Positions 44,601 through 57,549 of a stretch of 64,000 nt of DNA are shown in pieces. The stretch is from Punica granatum. Taxonomy: Eukaryota; Streptophyta; Magnoliopsida; Myrtales; Lythraceae. The notes beneath the pieces were generated by a model. That model was not told the DNA's origin. It saw only the letters and a list, made by a program, of their open reading frames with translations, and ran no database searches. Numbering within the stretch: position 1 is the stretch's first letter; the number at the start of each line of letters is the position of its first letter. The stretch spans positions 6,200,001-6,264,000 of the forward strand of contig NC_045129.1 of assembly GCF_007655135.1 (NCBI RefSeq), written 5' to 3'. A program made the position numbers and the translations under genes.

Positions 44601-45859
44601 TTATGACGATCCCGATATTTTTTTCCTCTCGACTCACCAGGCAAGTGATCTTTTACCTATAATGTGCAATATTTCCAAATTCCACCATACTGTCAAACTA
44701 TTTTTCTTACTGCACGGCCTTGCTATCCTTTGAAATCCTGCTGATGGCCTGAATTGACTGCAGTTGAAAAGAAAGCTAACCTAGGTTTCCCTCTTCAACA
44801 AATATTTTCCTCACGTTGCTTAATTTCGGAAGAAAAAGAAACGAATAATGCAGAACTTTCCCAATTTCCAAAAATCAAAAGTAGACCTATCTCGGAAAGA
44901 TAAAATTGTTATTTCGAGAGCTAGCTGTCAACAGTATCTTGGTTATTGAGCGACAAAGGGTCTTGATCTTATAGTGTCAAACAGAAGTTCATGCACTTTC
45001 GACTCAAATTAGTATATTGATGTTAAAAGCTTTATGGGGGGATATAACAAGTAAGGAAACACATGTATTACACATAACATGGAAATCAAACCCGATTACT
45101 GCAATATGTTTCATCTATTTAATTTAAATTCAATGCTCTCGAGGAAAAGATCGCGACAATTCTAATATATTTGTGTTTGGGGTAGGATGGGAGCTACCCA
45201 GGAACTGGCAAGATCCATGAAATCGGTACTGGGAATGGCGAAGGCAGTACCCTCAATCTGCCACTGCCCGGAGGCTCAGGGGATTTGTCCACGAGAACTG
45301 TGTTCGATGAGGTTATCGTGCCATGCGCTCAGAGATTCAAGCCTGAAATAATTCTTGTCTCTGCTGGGTGAGTTGACTGCTTGCCATTTCCTTTAAAGGC
45401 ACAACATGCTTAGACAGAGTACAATAGTGCCAATTTCCATTGCAATACTTCGTCCAGTTAGCACCATTAGACTACCTTTTGTGCAATCTCCCCAAATTTG
45501 CAAAAACTAACAATCCGCTGAATACAAATGGACTGACACATCTCTTTTATGACGAAAGGTATGATGGCCATGTCTTGGACCCGCTAGCGAATCTGCAATT
45601 CACAACGGGAACATACTATGCGCTTGCTTCCAACATCCGGCAGCTTGCTAAGGAGCTCTGTGGGGGGCGCTGCGTGTTCTTCCTAGAAGGAGGGTACAAC
45701 CTCAAGTCACTCTCCTACTCAGTTGCTGACTCGTTCCGTGCTTTTCTCGGTGAACCCAGTGTAGCCTCGGAGTTCGATAATCCTTCAATCTTGTATGAGG
45801 AGCCTTTGGCTAAGGTGAAGCAAGCGATCGACACCGTGAAGAGCATACATTCCATGTAA
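41694..45859 (+). CDS. HDA14: Histone deacetylase, HDA14-like class II, probably organellar
   Basis: Zinc-dependent lysine deacetylase; the Arabidopsis relative acts in plastids and mitochondria on proteins and is reported to use N-acetylserotonin. Exons: 41694-41736, 42198-42454, 43006-43080, 43160-43261, 43819-43890, 44117-44173, 44389-44640, 45186-45367, 45559-45859; 446 residues. Residues 1-80 are basic and poor in acids, fitting a transit peptide. Catalytic core: [17 protein letters not shown] (His224-His225), [16 protein letters not shown] (zinc ligands Asp262 and His264), [20 protein letters not shown] (zinc ligand Asp349; Gly350 where Ala is usual) and FLEGGYNL. Intron 7 has a GC donor (CACCAG|GCAAGT) with a normal AG acceptor. 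Start chosen by frame from the conserved exon 2; an upstream start is possible. Confidence 0.9.
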
Positions 45860-46417
45860 AGACGCGCCTAATCTCAACACTATGGCAGTGCTTGGGGACC
45901 TGGAAGCTTTCCCTGCGTCTTCTTGGCCAAATGCCACCTATGTATCGAAGATGTAAATTGTTCTTCAGCTGGCATTTCATACTTGCGATAGAAAGTGTAT
46001 AGGAGGGCATCGAATGGCAATACATCTCATATCAGAGTCCGGAAATAGTTTCTTATGTGTTATTCTTGTCTGATATATATCTTCATGGAATCAACCATTA
46101 CTGCACGAAGCTGATGCTTTTCCTTCAAAGTCCGAGGATCGATATCCGATACTTGTCAGGAAACTTCTTTCTCAAAGAAACAAGACAATGGATGCCTCAG
46201 CATAATATGGCAATATGCTAGCTTTAAGGGCTGATTTGATTCACTTCGACAAACTATAGGGAGAAATTTAAAACAATTCAAACTACAGGGACCGGTTAGA
46301 GATCTGCTCAGTGGTCTTCTCTGCTCCGAGAGGACAAGAAGTGTTCCATTTCAATGGCAGAACAGCGGAGAGTAGACGAGTCACAAACGTGAAGACTGAG
46401 TGAACGAGCTAGCTTCC

Positions 46418-49400
46418 ATGGAGGGCAGCACCACAAGGGCTTCCTCGATCAGATGGAAGATCCTCCGGCAAGCCCTTCTTCGCACGCGAACTGGTTTGCT
46501 CCGACATTTGCCTTCTCCCCCTTAAATTCTTGATGATTCGTTAAGGCTCGTAAGCTCATTATTCACTGATGCCACCATCGTCTCTTCTTGTGAATCTAGA
46601 CGAGAAATCTCAATTGGGTATTGAAAAGATTTCGAGGAAATCCTCCTCTGGTGGCTTCAAACTGATACCCTTCCAAGTGGTGGACCGAGGAGCTCAAGCC
46701 CGAAACAGCTCTGATTCATCTTCGACAAGAAAAGGCCCCGACAGTGCAAGGGATGCTGTTGTGTGCTACACGTTGCCCGCCCATGGATCTCCCAAGCTGT
46801 TCCTGACGTGAGCTTCTCCAACTCCAAGTTCCTTGCTTTATGTGTTTCTATGCCTTAAAAGCTTTGAGTGCATGCTCATTTCTCCAATGACTACGATGAG
46901 AAGACTTCCCGATTGTGTTAGAAGATGAGAAGCTGCGGTAGTGATTCTCGTTTTAATGGCATTATGACATTTTGTTCGTTTAGAAGGACCTCGATTTTGT
47001 TCGACAATGGATTAGATTTGTGCAAGTTAGCTTATTCATGTCTACGTGTGTTTCGAGTTTCTCCCAGTTATTTCTCTTGTGCCCTCTTCAGGTAATGTCA
47101 AGTTGTCCTATCTTGCGTCACATTCGCTTTACTAGTTTTTGCTCGTTCTGGTAAAACTTGGATATCAAGTTCCTCCTGTCTCGTGTTTCAACCCAAGTTC
47201 GTATATGACCTTTGCTTGATTGTTAGATTTAGAGACTTTTGGTTGGTGATTATTAATGAAATGCTGATCTTTCTTTTTTTCAGTCTCCTTGATACGAAGA
47301 GCAAGTGATTATCTCTTGTTTTGCTTCTAAAAGGTCTCTTAATTTGAGTAATATAAATCGCTTAATATTCTTAACATTTTGCTTGCTTAAGTTTACAGGT
47401 TTGGCTTCGCATGATGGTTGCTCTTCAGTTAGTTGAAAGTTAGATAGGTTCATTGTGGAATGATGTTGCATTAGTATTTATTTAACTTGATGTATTTGTC
47501 TGGATTTCAGAAGCTATAATTTTTTTTTTGCAGTAACAACATTAGAATAGAGCTGATTTCTTGATTTGAAATTTCATGCAGCCAGAGGTTGGAAAATCGA
47601 GGGGACTTGCATGATTTCGAAATCTGTAATCAGTATAATATTGACAATACTGGACTTGTTCGTGAGTATTCTAAAAATAACATTATTCTTTCCACTTTAG
47701 TTTCTGCTCAAGAAAAATTCTGCTTACAAGCTTCCTCGAGTACTCTCCTAAAATAATTTCAGTCAGTAGATGTATCTGGTCTGGAGAGAATTTTCTTTTC
47801 CCTTTGAATCATTGTAAAGGGAAGGGGCAAAGAGGGCCGGGGGGGGGGGGGGGGGGGGGGGGGTGGGTGGGGGTGGTTTGCGGGATCTCTAGAAAGGAGA
47901 AAAATCGTGTATTGCTATCCATGTTTCATATTGCTAAAAAACGAGAATAAGTTAAAGAAGAGGTGTCGGAATGCACTTTAAAAGATGTGTTAGAGCATAA
48001 AATGTCTTGTAAAGTCCAATCCCCTTAGTTCCCTAATGTCTCTGTTCGTCACTAGAGAAATATGAAAAAGCTGGAAAATAATTTCCGGCACTGCAGAATT
48101 AGAAGTTATTTTTGCAGCCTTTCTGTGAAATCTTGTAAACTTAGTGTGTAACAGAAGAGAAAAGCTATAGGCTTCATGATTATGCAGTTAGTCTTTGTAT
48201 TGTGCTGTTCCTCCATAGGTCTTTGGCCATCGGAAGAAGTCCTTGCATACTACTGCCTGTCAACTGCTGAGATTTTCTGGTGGGTAATTTTATTTCCGGT
48301 TCTGTTGATCGTATTTATTTACTGTATAACATTGGTGATGCCTCACTGTTTTCTGTGATTTTCAGCTCTAAAAGAGTTATTGAGCTTGGTTCAGGATATG
48401 GCTTAGCTGGATTAGTGATAGCTGCAGCCAGCGAAGCATCTGAAGTCATGATCACAGATGGGAATCCTCAAGTGGTTGATTGTATCCTTCTAAATGGACC
48501 ATGCATTTAATGTGGAGTCGAAGTTATTTCTTTTTCGGTTAGAACATGTTTTCTCAAATACTCTGGACCGCTGGTGTCACTCCTGAAACAATATCTACTA
48601 TTGACCTGCAAAGGGAAAATGGGAAAATGAAAAAGATATATATAAAATGTATGCTGGGTTATGTGATGCGGTGCTTAACATTCAGATATTCAGCAAAGCA
48701 TAGAAGTTAATTCAAGAGCATTTGGCTGCACAAGGGTGAAGTCAATGATGCTGCACTGGAATCAGATGGAACTTTCAAGCAGCCTTGGCACTTTTGATGT
48801 CATCATTGCGAGTGACTGGTAACTTTGCGCACATCTCCTTTAACTTTCCAATCTGTTACACCATCATTCTTTCTTTGTTATCCCATAACTTTGTTAGCTA
48901 GAGATAAAATGCTATATTGGGGAATTTGATTTTAGATGTGATATCTTATTGCATTATCATCAAAAACTGTTTTAGCACACAATTGTCCTCTTTTCCAAAT
49001 CCTCTCCCTCCCTCTCCTTCCAAATCCAACTCCCAAACACACTTAAATTCTAGTGTTACTCGAACTCGCCATACTTTTATGTGTAGGTTCACCAGCATGG
49101 TTATGATATGTCTTGTTGGGGTCATTTTCTTTTCCATTTCGTCAATTTTCTGTAGATTGTAAGGGTGAATTAGAAATAAGAAAGCTTATTTAGATTTCCC
49201 AATAAACACTTGATCAGTGCCATTGATCAGGTTCAGCTGTCCAAAGCCCGTTTAGCATTGTGTCCAATGGGCTTTACAAAGAGCTCAGACCAGTTGGATC
49301 CATGAGATTGGGTTTTTGTGTTGCCATGTGTAATAACTCCAATAGAAGCGCTTTATCCACAAAAAACTAATTTTTCTACGTAGCAGTTGATGAATTGCAA

Positions 49401-49740
49401 GCGCATGACGGTCTGTGGTTGGATCTGTTTAAATTTCAATGACCCGATGAGACATCTTTGCAGCACTTTTTTCAAAGAATTCCACGAGGACCTTGCGCGG
49501 ATGGTCAGGCTCCTATTGAAAGGTGGGTTATCGGAAGCATTATTTTTTAGCCCGAAGAGAGGAGACTCACTCGACAAGTTTCTGGAGGAGGCCAGCAAAC
49601 AGGGTCTGAAGTACAGCATCACAGAGAATTACAGTGCAGAAGTGTGGAAGCGTCACCAGGAATCGCTGACTGGAGAGGGCTCCTGGCCAGGCTACCAAAA
49701 AGATCACTCCTACCCATTATTGATCAGAATTACGAAATGA
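46418..49740 (+). CDS. CaMKMT: Calmodulin-lysine N-methyltransferase
   Basis: SAM-dependent class I methyltransferase that trimethylates a conserved lysine of calmodulin. Exons: 46418-46493, 46600-46807, 47582-47661, 48219-48279, 48366-48481, 48686-48818, 49464-49740; all GT-AG, phases agree, 316 residues, close to the family length of about 300. The N-terminus TRASSIRWKILRQALLR matches plant members. Core: LWPSEEVLAYYCLSTAEIF, SAM motif VIELGSGYGLAGL (146-158), VMITDGNPQVVD, then FDVIIASDC, and a C-terminal block ending HSYPLLIRITK. It starts 559 bases after the HDA14 stop on the same strand. Intron 3 contains a 25-base G run. Confidence 0.9.
47839..47879 (+). repeat. Poly-G tract (G25) followed by GGG/GGGGG runs
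   Basis: 25 consecutive G from 47839 to 47863, then TGGGTGGGGGTGG. It lies in intron 3 of the calmodulin methyltransferase gene on the transcribed sense strand and could fold as a G-quadruplex. Exact length may be an assembly artefact. Confidence 0.85.
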
Positions 49741-52700
49741 ATACCTGGATATCGGTTCTTGTTCTGGTAAATGACTGCTTTTGCATTCATAGGAAGTTCC
49801 TCGGGGCTATTCGTGTTTCCAAGTCCTGCATCATATTCATCAAATGAATCAAGTCCCTTGACTTCGTAAAGACATTTTGTTTCCATCGCCGAATGAGAAA
49901 CTGTATTAATCAACGTCTATTGAGGATAGTTGTTTGGGCCTCGGCCACATCAACGAACCTTGGTTAGCGCTCATTGAGGACTCTTCGCCGATGGAGCCAA
50001 AGTCGATCGGCAAATATTGGAGTAAAAGAACTTAGATAGGGTGTTTACATGGGCCGTAAGATTAGCCGTGCGAAGTCTAGACATCTTGATTAAAAAAAAA
50101 AAAAAACCTTAGATATCAAAGCACAAATCTCACGAACCATTTCTGCTATTTGACCTTAAGAAAAACAAAAAGTGCGGCTTTATGCTTCATTTGTGTGGAC
50201 CATATGATATCTTTTAATGCAGAATCCAATTGCCTGCCTTTGATTGTGGGTGCTGAGCAACATGTCTTAGGTTTTCACATGTTTATGTTTGCCAATTGAA
50301 TCAAATAACAGTAGGCAGTTGGAAGGTAACTGTCCTTAGGTTTCCCTTTTGAAGCAGCAAAGGATAGTGCACCGAGACATTTAGCAGGGCACAGATTCTC
50401 TTCTTCTGTTATCCTACTGAACAAAAGCATCCAATTTGCATGGCGAATGAGATGAAAGATATGTTATATTGATTACCGGCCAGGACGCCTTTAATATATC
50501 GTACGTATGACTAAGTATCCATTTTCAATTCACCAATTGTGGGCAGCAGTGATTCCGCCGATACACATATGACGCGAAATATGGGGCACTCAGCAACGTA
50601 TAATAATTTCCGATTTTCGATGGGTGAAAATAGAGACCTCTCTCCCGAAAAGGACGGTTTGGAACAATTTCAAGAGCGGGTTTGATGCCTTTGTGGACCA
50701 AAAATGGTCTAGGTGGGGGGAGGGTGTGTGATTGCTGCTTGCTTTTCTGCAGCGACCATCAGCTGCGTATGAATCTGGTCTTCACATCCCATTTTTCAAT
50801 TTTTTTTTTTTAAGCCCTTCATAAGATTGAAACATTAACCGGTCAAAGATCATATATGTGAATGTGATGGGAATTGGATTCACCTAGCACTAAACGAATG
50901 CTATTTAATTAACAAGATTGCTGACTTGATTGGGATCTCTATGCGGACCGAAAGGACGTTTTGGTTAGGCTCCTTTTTAGATTATTAATTATGTCAATCG
51001 TCACTGATCGATCCACTTGAAGATGAATTCGGTCTTCCCAACTTGCACCAACCTCTCTCTATGAGCTTCATTAAACAAGGATGTCTTCTTTTCCAACCTT
51101 CAATTTGAAGGCAATCTGGGTGGTAAAAAGGAAAACAAAAAAGTCGAGAATTCTATTGGGTTACATGTTGGATGAGGAGTAGCTTGTCACTTCCATTGAA
51201 AGCAAAATCAAATGATATAAGTATTAGGTGATAAAATATAGCAGCATTTGATTGGCTGCCATTGGAAAAAAAAAAAAAAAAAAAAATCATAGAAGATATA
51301 TATTAAAACTAACAAGGAAAATGGGCAAAAAAAAGGTAAGATTGGGGATGACAGATTAATTACTAATCTCTATAGAAGGGCAGTCCGATGGATTTACATA
51401 TGGATTACGAGAACTCCATACCGACGGATCATTGGATTCGAGTATTGTACGGTTTAGACTCGAACTCAATAACTTTCAATTTAAATCAGATTCGATGACT
51501 TTCAATTTAAATCCGATTCATTACACTGCATGAAACGGTTTCATAAAAAAGCTATTGTACTTTCTAGTCCAAAAAACTATTAAGGCAAATGAAGCACAGA
51601 AATTATAGGGAATAATATGTCAAATCTATCACGGTTTCACAGAAATTTGTCGCCCAAAAACGAAAGGAAAAAAAAAATAGACATTTGGTTGGTGAGGGTG
51701 ATTTTGATCGTAAGAGTTAAAGTTCAGGTGGTGAATTGAAAAAATGGCCAAAAAGTATATGCATCATTTTGCAATTTATCCTATCAATCATATTCAAAGC
51801 CTCTCCGTCTCTCGTGTCAAACCACCATTAGTACTTCTGATTAATAATTAGGGCCACTGAGCAAGAAACTATTGTAAATATCTTGTCTTATGATTTCTTG
51901 TGAAAGGGATAATTTAGGATTTTTATTTTTCTTTTCTATGATTATTATTTTTTTTGTCATGGGATCTTTTTGGATGAGCAATTTTGGTACATATATTTGT
52001 GTGAATTTGGCTATATGCTTTATTTCCTATCAAACAACAATGGCATTTGAACATTTTCGTGAATGGCATGACCCCATAATCAACCGGCTAAATGATAACG
52101 AAGTTTGGATTCCCTACCTTATGTCTATATCTTCCCTCCCATCCATTTATCAAACTCGATACAACTCTGATGTTAACATATCAAAAATGGACCACATATG
52201 TGATCAAGGAGGTTACGCCGCTTAAGCGTTTCTCCTCTCCCATATGAAGTTACTTTCGAAACAAGTCCGAGTGACAAAGGACATATGATACACTCTCGAT
52301 TCTTGTATAGTTCTTGAGAGTTACAATGATCAATTCCCGTAAAAAAATCTCATTGTTAATTGCAGCATCTGCTTGCAACGGGGATTGCTTGATTACTGGT
52401 CCGTTCATGATATAATCAATCATGTTATCCATTATGTTATAATTCATGATTACTTCAAAGATATTCATGTAAAACCGATGTCAAGTAAGATGTTGCCTTG
52501 TTTGGATTATGAAAACTTTAATTTTAATTTTAACACAACACACTACACAATAAAAATACACGTTTACTGAGTCAAATTTATACTCTCGTCTCATTTGTCC
52601 TTTTTCACAATCAAAATCAAAATTACTTTAAATCTGAAACCAAACTCACTATTAAAGAAGATATATATAAGGTGTAATCAAATATCTTTCCCAACTTTTA

Positions 52701-53780
52701 AAAAAATCTCCCCTCACAGTAACCAATGTTTTTGTCTTTTCCGAGTTTGAATCAAGGTGCTAACTTTGAGGTCCGAATTGAATAGAAGGTAGAAAATATA
52801 TTCCTTTATTCAAATTTATTTGTTCATATAATGGCCCACAATTGTTGAAATATTCGTTTGTGGGCACAGATAATCTCGTGTCCTCTAATTATATTTGCCC
52901 ATATGTTAAGAGAAGAAATTGGTTTTCTACCAAATAATGCAGTGCTTGAAGTAAAAGCCAAGGTCTAACTATTTCGATTATAAGGATGGCTGTAGATTAA
53001 AGGGATAGAAGATATGAAAATAAATTAATAAGAGAAATCTAAAAAAATAATGTGGATTGAATTCAAAAACTTATTGAATTTATATTTTCAACGAAAATTT
53101 ATTCTCGTTTGATCGTCAGCTTGTTATGAGACCTTCTAGAGAGTATGGGCTATTGCATTGCAAATAAAATCCAACCTCGGTTTGTTGTTGAATCATATTC
53201 CGTGATCCCGTGGATATCTATCTATAAATATATTAATAATTAATAATTTTTTATGGAATAATTAATTAAAATTGACAGGCAGATCTCTCTAGACTTGGGA
53301 TTCCCCCAAAGTGGCATAGAAGACAACCCCAAAAAAAGAAAAAGGGACACTTTTCTTTTTCACTTTATTTATTGCATAGATCAAATTGAAAGAGGCCTAT
53401 AAATTAAAATTACACGTTTTTTTTTTGTGCAAATCCAGGAGGAAAGGAGAAAAAAAAAAAAGAAAGAGAAGTTTCCTTTTGCCTACTATGATTCTCTTTG
53501 CTTTAACTATACATCTAGCAAACCAATAATTTAAGGCATAGACAGACAAGGCAATGCTGTCAAGAGGGGCCAAGAAAACAACTTTCAGTGCTTTCGAGGA
53601 ACATTACATTCTTGTATTCATCATTCATTAATTATGCAGAATTTGGGCAACTGAGACATGTTTCTTTCCTACAATCTGTGGTTGGATTTTGCCATATTAG
53701 ACAATGAATTAGTGCCCTCCTAACATATTTCTTAGATCATTTCCTCTGTTTGCTCTCTGCCTCGGAAATGCCAGGAAGGA
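49741..53780. other. Intergenic, no gene recognised
   Basis: AT-rich. It includes an A23 run near 51266-51288, a duplicated ATTTAAATC-GATTC segment at 51478-51520, and a 111-codon plus-strand frame at 51890-52225 with a hydrophobic start (FFFSMIIIFFVMGSFWM) but no family match. I do not call it. Confidence 0.4.
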
Positions 53781-55346
53781 TCACCTAAGAATTTCTCGGG
53801 AGACCAAGAGGAGGAATAAGGAGACCGTTAGTTGAGTGGCCAGCGGAGGCCGAGGGAGTCTGGTGGAGTCACCTGTGGCCAGACTGGCAAGCCACGAAGT
53901 GGCATATGCGGAATCTTGGATCGGGGTAGAGTCTGTCCCGGATTCCGATTCCGTCCTTGGCGAGTCGTCGTCATTTGCCGTCCCAGTTAATTTCGGAGGA
54001 GGAGGAGGGGAATCCGTCGAAGATTTCAAGCTGCACAAAGCATAAAATTGCACCGCCACTGTCAATTCAAGTAGCTTTTCTAACGGAAAGAAAAGGACTT
54101 GATTGCTTTTTTAGCTGAATGATGTATCAACTCACTTGCATCACTGCCCTTCATGGTCTATCGAAACTAGGATTGTAAATCGATAAATGTCATAAAGACA
54201 CTGTGTATTCACTGCCTACACCTAAATCCGAAGCATCGGTATAATTAACATAACGATCCCGATCCACAAATTTCTTGCAATGGAATGTCTAGCAGCTTAG
54301 AATTTGCCTACGATTAGCAAAAACAGTAGGCTAGTCTTTAATATACCTCGTTGAGCTGGGGCAGAACGTGATGGTATAGTCGGCCCCGCTACACGTGAAG
54401 GTGCTCGTGGCATCGTCATAGGCGAAGCTGTAAGACTTGGGGCAAGCAGCCTTGAAGATCTGGGAGTAGGGGGAGGGCCTGCAAGAGGATGGATTGTTGT
54501 AGGCACCGCTGCAGCAGTACTCGGGACTCCCGAAAGCCTCGCAAGCGCTCTTACATGCAGTCCCATCCCCCGACCTCAGCTCCTCCGGACACTGCCGGTT
54601 CAAGTCCGTTACACATCCGGTAGTTGCACAACTTCCTAGCACATAGTACACATACGGTTAGGTGAGGCAGACGAAAATGAAGCTGCCATAATCGGAAAAT
54701 CTACTCTATCGCAACGGCATTTATGGTCAAGTTATTGAATCATGATCAACATTTGAGGCATTATTCATATATATGTTTTACCTGAACCGCCCGTGCCTTC
54801 GACGATCATCGGCAAGTTATAGCCATCAACAAGGCTGACGTCGTAGAAGTCCTGAGAGCCGGAGCCGAGGGTGAACTCGGCGAGGGTGGCCGGAGGGGTG
54901 GCACCGGAACCATTGCACTCAACCTCACCAGAGCCGCAGTCCCCAGTGGAGCACGACCCCTGGCCCGAACCATCGAAATCACAGCCGCTTCGGCCCCAGA
55001 AGCGTCCCGACCACCCTGTCGGGGCCTGGAAGGACCGGGAGCCTCCCTTCTTGAGCTCGAACCCAGTGCTGCCCAGCTTCGGGCTGCCCGCACTGGACAG
55101 TATCCCCGGCCACACCGTGGAGTCGCACTTGTTCACGAACGTGAATGTGGCACCTGACAACCGCAAGAAATCACAAAATTAACCCAACCTACATTAATGG
55201 CTGTCAGTCCTTAACTTGGAAAAAGAAAAAAAAAAAGTCGTCTTTATACCTCTGCAAGTGGTGATGAGTAAAAGAGCGGAGCCAAGTCCCAATAGCAAAG
55301 TGAAGGAATGGACACCGCGGCAGAGGAAGAAGAACAGAGCACCCAT
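53781..55346 (-). CDS. Thaumatin-like protein (PR-5 family) with GPI-type C-terminal tail
   Basis: Secreted pathogenesis-related-type protein; family members bind beta-glucans and some are antifungal. Exons (minus): 55346-55250, 55153-54782, 54635-54347, 54030-53781; GT-AG borders, phases agree, 335 residues. A hydrophobic signal segment (SFTLLLGLGSALLLITTC) precedes the mature domain starting ATFTFVNKCDSTVWPGIL. Sixteen cysteines are present, as in the large TLPs, with the family signature GQGSCSTGDCGSGEVEC and the acidic-cleft segment DVSLVDGYNLPM. After the last cysteine (FCPSS) exon 4 adds a Pro/Ser/Asp-rich linker with a PPPPP run and ends in LTVSLFLLLVSREILR, a pattern of GPI-anchored TLPs. 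Confidence 0.9.
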
Positions 55347-57350
55347 GTGGATTTATTTATTCAAATTCCTGTGCCGTTTGGCTTCAGCAATCCTCAGCAG
55401 CAATAGCAAATCGAATCGAATGCTTCTTCAACTGGGTAAGTACCAACATGGAAGAACTTGCTGGGTTCGTGTCAAATGTCAATAGCTTGGATGAATCGAG
55501 GATATATGAATGAGAAGAAGATGAAGAATGATGAGGATCATTCCCACCGCCACACTTACAACAAAGCACGAACCCCTCAAAGTTTCCCCCCTTTATTTCC
55601 CCCCTCTTTCTCCTCTGTTCTTTTGGGTCTGTGTTATGCTCTGTACTATGTCCGCGGGGAAAGAGTGGAGGGGAGGAAGATGAGGAAGGGGGGGAGGGGG
55701 GTAATCTCTCTGTCTGTGGAGTGGTGGTGGAGAATCTCAGTGCTCTGCCATTGACACACTTTATTTATGTACAAAAAAAGATGAGCAATAGCAGACAAGA
55801 GAAGGAATTGTTGGCGATGAGATTGAAAAAGAAAAGCATCAAAAGGGGCAGCAAAAAAAGAAAAGCATAGGAAAAGAGATTATTGTGAAGATCATTAACC
55901 GACTTGCAGAGGAGGGAGAAAAAGAAGCGAGAAGAAAAGGATAAATAATATCTACTCTATGTTAAAACATTCAGTTTCACGATATTAATCACTTAGTTCC
56001 ACAATATTAAAATACTTAGAGCAGACTGGAATTGAAATTAAGGTTAGAATTTATTTGTTTTTACATAAAATAATATATATATATATATATGCATTGTTGG
56101 GTTGGTCCTCATTGGGTTTCATCCTTGAACCCGAAACCCGAACCGAGAATCGAATATGTAATAAAAACGGCCCAAATTTACAAACAGGTTTCTCGGTTTT
56201 GGCTTTTTCGGTTCTGGCCGGTCGGGTTTCCAGGCCTCTTTTTTCTCGAGTTTTGCTTACACCCCTCCCTGCCAGTAAAAGTTGCTTGCTTGGTGCTTGA
56301 AAGCTAGAGGACTGCCTGTAATTAACATGAGATGAGGCTAATAGGTTAATAGTGTAATCCCATTAGCTCGAAAATACGGATACAATGCGAAAAAAAAAAG
56401 AAAGAGAAAATCGTAAGATAGTTCCATCAGCAAGTTGTCAATCCAATATATTATTTTAAGTTCTTGATGAACAATGTTGTACGTATATTCCTATTACCGG
56501 AATTAGGTCAGTTCAACATATTATTTTTCCTTTTTCGGTGAAAATCTAAATAAAAAAGGGTCTACCAATTTTAAATATTTCCATGTGTTGGTCACTCTAA
56601 AACCTCCAACTTAGCAGTAAAGTAGCCAGAAAATATTAGATGAGATTAATACATTAAGGTGGTATGAGAAAATTTTAAATGATCATATCCCAAATAATAT
56701 AATGAGAAATAACCAATAAGATTTCTTTAATAAAAAATAATTATGACAATTTGATTAGTTTTTCCTCACGTCACTTAACGAGATAGAATCACTCAATAAC
56801 TTCTTAAGGTGATATATATTAATTCCAATTAAATATTCAGAAAAATGTAAAAGAAATAAGTGTTGTGAGCTCTACAAAATAATTTGATAGGCACTAGATT
56901 GAGACTTGCATACCACAGTATATGTGTTAATCTCATCTAATATTTTTTCCTAAGTAGCAATATCATCCATCGAGGTATAGAAAGCGCTATTTCAGGAGGG
57001 TATTTTTTGACCTAGTGATTAAAATTAATTCCATTCAAGTATTAGTTTACCGTGATCATGAAATACTTTTTTTTCAGTGGATTTCGAAATGCTCTGCTGC
57101 ATTTAAAAGTGAAAAATTATGGCTTTTGATTATGAAACGACACCGTATTTTGGCACTTTTTTGCTTTTCTAAGATTTATTGTCCACAATATATAAAATGT
57201 GCAGAAAAGTAAAACATTGGGCATTTACTTTTGACCCATCTTGACTTGACCCTATAAGTTGACGAGGGCCTACGTAGCACCTTAGCTCAGGGGCAATTTA
57301 GGAACAAAGGCAAATTTACACAAAATTGTCATTTTCCTTCACGTCCTCGA
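55347..57350. other. TLP upstream region and intergenic
   Basis: 55560-55870 is purine-rich (AAGATGAGGAAGGGGGGGAG type) with no supportable gene. 56.1-56.25 kb has a low-complexity GAACCCGAA..CGGTT segment resembling transposon ends. Nothing else is seen. Confidence 0.35.
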
Positions 57351-57353
57351 GGG

Positions 57354-57549
57354 AGAATTTTATGATACATACATTAAAATGCATGTTAGTACATACATGT
57401 ATTTACATGAAAATTTTCAAGTAATTTACTCATAAATTACAACGCAAGTAAATTATGCAAAAAAAAACAGATTACTTAAGATCGAGTAATTTACTTGCTT
57501 GTACCATACATATATTTTCAACCCTATGTATTGTAGACCAACCCGTCCC
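57354..57549. mobile_element. Degenerate MITE related to that at 22554-22865
   Basis: Starts GAATTTTATGATACATACAT and ends in ATGTATTGTAGACCAACCCGTCCC, with internal AAGTAATTTACT words as in the 22.55 kb element. A short CGAGGGA is seen at both flanks. Ends are imperfect. Confidence 0.4.

Noticed and set aside
46494..46599. Starting the calmodulin methyltransferase at the ATG at 46569
   Set aside because: The residues MPPSSLLVNL do not match the family, whereas an intron 46494-46599 joins the conserved N-terminus (RWKILRQALLR) in phase to DEKSQLG.
51890..52225. 111-codon frame with hydrophobic N-terminus
   Set aside because: No homology recognised, AT-driven Phe/Ile content, no promoter or exon context.
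54871..55182. Plus-strand frame over the thaumatin-like gene
   Set aside because: Antisense to exon 2, which has the 16-cysteine family pattern.
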